8,903 nucleotides of DNA from contig JAUVZH010000084.1 in NCBI GenBank assembly GCA_030602675.1, forward strand, positions 1 through 8,903, given 5' to 3'. Each line of letters begins with the position of its first letter. Position 1 is the stretch's first letter. The stretch is from Candidatus Heimdallarchaeota archaeon. Its GTDB lineage: Archaea > Asgardarchaeota > Heimdallarchaeia > JABLTI01. A program made the position numbers and the translations under genes. Below are positions 5,819-8,903 of this stretch, one piece after another. The notes under the pieces were generated by a model. The model was given only the letters and a program-made list of their open reading frames with translations. It was not told where the DNA came from and searched no databases.

Positions 5819-7252
5819 TTATTCTCCTCCAAATGTTGCCTCAGAGAGAAGTAGTTTTGGTGCACCAAGACCAACAGGTAGAGGAAATTGTCCACCTTTG
5901 CCACATCCGCCAAAATACCCACTTGATATTTCTAAGTCTTTTGTTGCATTTTCTACACTCTTTAAGAAAGACAGAAGGTCACCTTTTATGGTTACATCTT
6001 TTATTGGATATTTAATTTCACCATTTTCTATCCAGTACCCTCTAACAGCTTTGAACAAGAAAGTTCCTTCACTTGGATCTACTTGCCCACCTGAAGTCTG
6101 TATTGCATATATTCCTTCTTTTAGCTGTTCAATAGCTTCTTCTTCGGTTAAATCGCCCGGACCAAAGTAAGTGTTTTTCATTCTTGGAATTGGATTAAAC
6201 CGATAGTTGATTGCACGAGCATTACCTGTTGGTTTTTGTTTAAACATTTTTGATGAAGCACGGTTATGTAGGTAACCAGTTAAAATTCCCTTCTTAACTA
6301 ATTGTGTTTTTGTTGTTTTAGTACCTTCATCGTCATAGGGGAGCCAAAAACCATTGTGTTTTTTACTTGGAGTTCCTACATCATAAATATTAACCAGTTC
6401 TGTTCCTATTTGCTCTTTAAGTCGTCCTTTCAAAGCTGAACTATTTGTGATTATAAAATCAGCCTCTGTGCAATGCCCAAAGGATTCATGAGCAAGTACT
6501 CCTCCTAGCTGATTATCTATTAATGCTCTGAAGTTTCCAGCAGGAGAAGCCTTTGCCTCTCTTTGTTCATCTGCTCGTTCATGAGCCTTTTCTCCCAAAT
6601 ATTCAGGAGTTGAATCCTTTTTCTCAAATAGTTCTAAACCTTTGGAACCACCTTTGCTATTAACTCCTCTTACAAGTGTATCTCCTGTTCCAGTTGCAGT
6701 TACACTTATTCGTAAATCTACAACCAATGGTTCCCAAGATATTTCATCACCATCTGTGTTCATGAAATATTTGTTACCGTAAAATTCACCATAGAGAGCT
6801 CTTGTAGATTTTATCCAATCTACATCTTTTAATGAAGCTTGTTCTACTCGATCTAGTATATCTAACTTATAATCCAATTCAAAATCCTTTGGATGTTTGT
6901 TTACAGTTAATTTTAGATCGTGAACCTTGGTCGTTTTTTCTCTTCGATTAAAATCGAGTTTTATGCTAGCAATATCTGCAGAGGCTTTTGCAATACCAAA
7001 CGCATTTTCGACACAAGCCTTTACAGCATTACGATTTAAATTTGCAGTATATGAATAGCCTGGAACACCCTTGAAATAAGCAACAATACCTATTCCTCTT
7101 CGACGGTTTAGATTTGTTTCTTTGATTTTTTGGTTTTCCTTAACTAATGTTCGCAATTGTAAATCGTCTAATCTAGCTTCGATATAATCGGCGCCTAATT
7201 TTTCACCAACATCAAGTCCATATCGAAGTATATCAAACAAATTTCTCACCAT
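5819..7252 (-). CDS. tldD: TldD metallopeptidase, catalytic subunit
   Basis: From the ATG at 7252 the protein is 477 residues, typical for TldD. The family's zinc site is intact: HESFGH (255-260) supplies His255, Glu256 and His260, and the C-terminal GGCGKGGQ motif supplies Cys450, the third ligand in E. coli TldD. Further family-typical stretches are the N-terminal LDVGEKLGADYIEARLDDL (about 13-31), and GGVLAHESFGH with CTEADF after it. With TldE it should form a cytosolic peptidase that cleaves unstructured peptides. The start MVRNLFDILRYGL fits the family N terminus; an open frame extends to an ATG at 7330, adding 26 residues of non-family-like sequence that also contains a 9-bp inverted repeat, so I prefer 7252. 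The ribosome site for 7252 is poor, so the start is the least sure part. It is the first gene of the tldD-tldE operon. Confidence 0.94.
   Translation of the reverse strand: MVRNLFDILRYGLDVGEKLGADYIEARLDDLQLRTLVKENQKIKETNLNRRRGIGIVAYFKGVPGYSYTANLNRNAVKACVENAFGIAKASADIASIKLDFNRREKTTKVHDLKLTVNKHPKDFELDYKLDILDRVEQASLKDVDWIKSTRALYGEFYGNKYFMNTDGDEISWEPLVVDLRISVTATGTGDTLVRGVNSKGGSKGLELFEKKDSTPEYLGEKAHERADEQREAKASPAGNFRALIDNQLGGVLAHESFGHCTEADFIITNSSALKGRLKEQIGTELVNIYDVGTPSKKHNGFWLPYDDEGTKTTKTQLVKKGILTGYLHNRASSKMFKQKPTGNARAINYRFNPIPRMKNTYFGPGDLTEEEAIEQLKEGIYAIQTSGGQVDPSEGTFLFKAVRGYWIENGEIKYPIKDVTIKGDLLSFLKSVENATKDLEISSGYFGGCGKGGQFPLPVGLGAPKLLLSEATFGGE
5823..5830 (-). promoter_or_regulatory. Strong Shine-Dalgarno site of tldE inside the end of tldD
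   Basis: The minus strand reads GGAGGAGA, five bases before the tldE ATG and within the last codons of tldD. The TAA-A-ATG junction next to it implies translational coupling, as expected for subunits made in equal amounts. It also rules against the longer tldE reading frame. Confidence 0.85.
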
Positions 7253-7278
7253 TTTTCTAGTGAATTGTATTTGATAAT

Positions 7279-7322
7279 TAATGGTCAGATTATTAGTTTG
7301 AGATGGTAACCAATGACCATTA
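7279..7322 (-). repeat. 9-bp inverted repeat just upstream of tldD
   Basis: TAATGGTCA (7279-7287) and TGACCATTA (7314-7322) are perfect reverse complements 26 bases apart. Between them lies a smaller TGGT-A-ACCA palindrome (7304-7312). The element lies 27-70 bases before the preferred tldD start, where it could be a regulator binding site or a leader hairpin. Function is inferred only from position and symmetry. Confidence 0.5.
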
Positions 7323-7330
7323 GTAATCAT

Positions 7331-7445
7331 TTCTTTGAATCAGTCATCTATTTTTGACTCAATTCCTTTTTATTAAAATTAATTTGAACGTTATAATTAT
7401 TATTATTACTATGGAAGAAAAAATGAGCATTATTTTTTTTAAAAA
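7331..7445. other. Intergenic region with candidate tldD promoter and a U-tract
   Basis: This AT-rich gap of 115 bp lies between two minus-strand genes. On the minus strand ATTTTAATAAAAAGG (7365-7379) could be the TATA region for tldD, which would start the transcript near 7345-7350. After the upstream gene's stop the minus strand carries a T6 run (complement of 7418-7423), which may act as a simple archaeal U-tract terminator. A short ATT triplet run lies near 7396-7408. No gene is supported here. Confidence 0.35.
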
Positions 7446-7877
7446 TTATTTATTGAAAACCTTTCTTATGGCATATGCTGCTCTTTCACCCATATCAGGA
7501 GTAAGTTGAGTAATTTCCTTAATAGCATCAAATTCTATGTCAAGGATCATTTTTACAATTTCAATATTGCTAATCAAAATGACTTCGTATTCTTTCTTTG
7601 TTGATATAATTACCCAACAATCAGTTCCCATTAACCTTAATCGTTCATCAGCTGCTTCTGGATTGTTCACACATCGATTGTACGTCATTAAAATTTTATC
7701 ATCTTTATAGCTAGGACCATTAATTGATGATTCTGTTGTACAAGAATATAATTCCACTGTACTAAATAACATGAGGATATCTTCATTAGTCATTTTAAGT
7801 TTATCATCATCATAAATTGCTAATGGACCCATTACTTCATGCCAGTAGTAAAATTGAATATTTAGTTCCAAGGACAT
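7446..7877 (-). CDS. Small protein with longin/roadblock-like secondary structure (function unknown)
   Basis: I do not recognise this 143-residue protein with certainty. Its predicted order is strand (5-12), a Gly-Pro turn (17-18), strand (19-23), helix (29-45), strand (60-66), strand (about 80-92), strand (95-103) and helix (104-123), the order seen in profilin-like longin and roadblock domains. The opening FYYWHEVMGPLAIYDD resembles the first hairpin of longin domains in which a Gly-Pro follows an aromatic-rich strand. In eukaryotes such domains build regulators of Ras/Rab GTPases, and related proteins occur in Asgard archaea; the link here is inference. No signal peptide or membrane segment. 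The ATG at 7877 has GGAG very close upstream; an in-frame TTG at 7889 would add four residues. It is transcribed alone or as the gene before tldD, with a 193-bp gap to the tldD start. Confidence 0.75.
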   Translation of the reverse strand: MSLELNIQFYYWHEVMGPLAIYDDDKLKMTNEDILMLFSTVELYSCTTESSINGPSYKDDKILMTYNRCVNNPEAADERLRLMGTDCWVIISTKKEYEVILISNIEIVKMILDIEFDAIKEITQLTPDMGERAAYAIRKVFNK

Positions 7878-8021
7878 TCTCCACAACAAAGTTCTTTTAT
7901 TAATTTGAAGTGAACACTATTAAATCCTTTTTGAAAACTGCACATTCAATTATTGTCGATAGGATTGTATACAAGAGAAAAATTTCATTGACAAAAAGTT
8001 GTTGAGGAAAAATTGATTGGT
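7878..8021. other. Intergenic region with U-tracts and candidate promoter
   Basis: No coding frame is supported in this stretch. Reading the minus strand after the cysteine-rich gene, three separate T5 runs occur within about 50 bases (complements near 8009-8013, 7993-7997 and 7979-7983), typical of archaeal U-rich termination without a hairpin. Closer to the next gene, AAAAAGGATTTAATAG (about 7917-7932) and ATTAATAAAA (7895-7904) are TATA-like candidates for the longin-like gene. Individual boxes cannot be told from the AT-rich background. Confidence 0.35.
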
Positions 8022-8288
8022 TTAGTTAGTCGTTACTGAAATTGTTTCAGCTTTCTCAATTATTCTTTCATCTGTATACAGAAATTCTTTTTCAAAGCTT
8101 CCAATAATTATTAACATACAACTTTTACATTCAAATAAACCCTTGGATTTCATAGTGCAGAAAGTTACTTTTGAGCGTTTTTTACACCAATGATAAAGGC
8201 AATCGTTACAATAATCCTTTTTTTGATCATTTGTTTTGTATAGTGATTTATTTATTTGGTAATTCTTTGGTTGTGTTTTAGATACCAT
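8022..8288 (-). CDS. Small six-cysteine protein, probable zinc binding, function unknown
   Basis: The 88-residue protein is not recognised as a named family. It has a cysteine cluster in its middle: Cys27-x-x-Cys30, Cys35, Cys44 and Cys54-x-x-Cys57, with His33 nearby. Two CxxC pairs 24 residues apart form the pattern of a zinc ribbon or small zinc finger; Cys35 and Cys44 could serve a second site or be spare. The N-terminal 26 residues are lysine- and asparagine-rich, and LIIIGSFEKEFLY (59-71) is a short hydrophobic stretch that looks like a strand pair rather than a membrane helix. The regular cysteine spacing argues that the frame is real despite its size. The ATG at 8288 has only a weak GGAAG upstream, and a TATA-like GTATATTG lies about 24 bases before it, so the transcript may be nearly leaderless. 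It could be a nucleic-acid-binding or regulatory protein. Confidence 0.6.
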   Translation of the reverse strand: MVSKTQPKNYQINKSLYKTNDQKKDYCNDCLYHWCKKRSKVTFCTMKSKGLFECKSCMLIIIGSFEKEFLYTDERIIEKAETISVTTN

Positions 8289-8403
8289 TTTAATGCTTCC
8301 AAAAAGTCAATATACAAAAACATCTAATCGATTTACTTTAATTCTGTATTATAGAATTAATAATCAGTTTGTAAGGAGTAAACTGAAAGTAATCTATCAG
8401 TAA
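8289..8403. repeat. Intergenic region with two adjacent inverted repeats
   Basis: Two perfect inverted repeats stand next to each other: TTAATTCT (8338-8345) with AGAATTAA (8353-8360), loop of seven, and TCAGTTT (8364-8370) with AAACTGA (8380-8386), loop of nine. They follow the stop of the right-edge gene on the minus strand and precede the cysteine-rich gene. They could be hairpins ending the first transcript or operator sites. No U-run of note follows either stem, so the terminator reading is weak, and stems this AT-rich can arise by chance. Confidence 0.35.
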
Positions 8404-8903
8404 TTATTCTATAGAACTGTTTTCTTTAGGAAGTGCATAGTAAAGGAATAATATTCTGTTTCTCATTGATGGATGATCTTTGCCAAAAACGGTTCTTCTT
8501 TGATATAAATCATGTTCAAATAATTCTTTGTTAGGATTGGTGATGATATCTTTTATTAACTGGTCAATTTCCTCTTCACGCAGGTACAAGTCCTTATCTT
8601 TATCAGCTATTAACCAATCAATGGTAAGTTTAGATAATTCAGATTGCATTTTTCGATTATTAACAAATCCCTTACCAATTTGCTCTTCTCTTAATTTTAG
8701 CAACTTCTCTCCTGCTTTAGTTGTTAGCTCTTCAATTTGTTCATCACTAAATGGTAAGAATAAATCCTCTTTCATATTTCTCAGACGCTGTCTAACATAG
8801 ATTAGTACTGCTCTTTCTCTTGAAATATCCTTAGATAATTCATGTGCTGGTAAATCTTTTATTCCTTGTAAGAACTCTCGACTAACGTCCTTCTTATTTT
8901 CTC
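8404..8903 (-). CDS. Unrecognised helical charged protein (C-terminal part, runs off right edge)
   Basis: A frame ends at the TAA at 8404 and stays open to the right edge, giving 165 visible residues; the true start may lie outside the window. An ATG at 8775 gives a 123-residue version, but the 42 residues before it have the same charged, helix-forming composition and no stop, so I favour a longer gene cut by the window. Visible sequence is rich in Glu, Lys and Leu, with segments such as SDEQIEELTTKAGEKLLKLR and LREEEIDQLIKDIITNP, a C-terminal part RTVFGKDHPSMRNRILFLYY, and no cysteine or transmembrane segment. No catalytic motif is recognised. The regular amphipathic pattern suggests an all-helical soluble protein. 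Function unknown; the coding call rests on open length and protein-like composition. Confidence 0.7.
   Translation of the reverse strand, partial: ENKKDVSREFLQGIKDLPAHELSKDISRERAVLIYVRQRLRNMKEDLFLPFSDEQIEELTTKAGEKLLKLREEQIGKGFVNNRKMQSELSKLTIDWLIADKDKDLYLREEEIDQLIKDIITNPNKELFEHDLYQRRTVFGKDHPSMRNRILFLYYALPKENSSIE

Noticed and set aside
5818..5922. A longer reading frame of tldE starting at 5922
   Set aside because: It overlaps tldD by over 100 bp, its extra 35 residues are unlike the family, and a strong GGAGGAGA site sits five bases before the ATG at 5817.
5459..6170. Plus-strand open frames opposite tldE and tldD
   Set aside because: They lie wholly antisense to genes with clear family motifs, have skewed Ser/Pro/Leu composition and no recognisable domain or ribosome site.
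4456..7252. TldD/TldE as part of a peptide-natural-product (RiPP) cluster
   Set aside because: TldD/TldE do process some modified peptides, but no precursor peptide, cyclodehydratase, radical-SAM enzyme or transporter is visible nearby, so a general peptidase role is the simpler reading.
7411..7545. A possible short plus-strand gene starting with ATGGAAGAAAAAATG
   Set aside because: It runs antisense into the longin-like gene, has no ribosome site, and its middle is an AT-rich low-complexity stretch.
8528..8800. Plus-strand frame opposite the right-edge gene
   Set aside because: Its Ser/Leu-rich composition is the expected antisense of charged helical coding sequence; the minus frame is open to the edge and more protein-like.
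1..8903. CRISPR array, insertion sequence, tRNA or rRNA
   Set aside because: No regularly spaced repeats, transposase-like motifs or clover-leaf/rRNA signature sequences were seen on either strand.

Overview
The window is AT-rich (about two thirds A+T by eye) and reads as archaeal, most likely an Asgard archaeon. The main evidence is a complete Rab/Ras-like small GTPase with Rab-type switch sequences (TIGADF, DLAGQ) beside a long coiled-coil protein. Archaeal-style signals support this: GAGGT/GGTGAT ribosome sites, TATA-like boxes and U-rich ends. The phylum-level call is inference; no rRNA or tRNA gene is present to settle it.

Layout. Positions 1-647 (minus) hold the N-terminal 215 residues of a DegT/DnrJ/EryC1/StrS sugar aminotransferase that runs off the left edge. 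A 195-bp divergent promoter region separates it from a plus-strand pair: a tandem-GNAT acetyltransferase (843-1850) and a TatD-family metal-dependent hydrolase (1880-2653). A fresh promoter and ribosome site then lead into a two-gene unit of a coiled-coil protein (2740-3525) and a Ras-like GTPase with its own C-terminal coiled coil (3545-4399). These two are 19 bp apart and probably cotranscribed. A palindromic hairpin with U-tracts on both strands sits between the GTPase and the convergent genes that follow.

On the minus strand, tldD (7252-5819) and tldE/pmbA (5817-4456) form a tightly coupled operon encoding a TldD/TldE heteromeric metallopeptidase. Further right, also on the minus strand, are a small protein with longin-like secondary structure (7877-7446), a six-cysteine probable zinc-binding protein (8288-8022) and the C-terminal part of an unrecognised helical protein that runs off the right edge (8903-8404).

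The most interesting part is the coiled-coil/GTPase pair, a candidate eukaryote-like GTPase-partner module. Both proteins end in unbroken heptad coils. The GTPase coil has the residue pattern of a parallel dimer and no C-terminal cysteine for lipid anchoring. A possible longin-like protein, a fold used by GTPase regulators in eukaryotes, lies about 3 kb away on the other strand. The remaining genes look like ordinary housekeeping or accessory functions with no evident pathway in common. No mobile element, CRISPR array, tRNA or rRNA was seen, and no gene-free stretch exceeds 300 bp.
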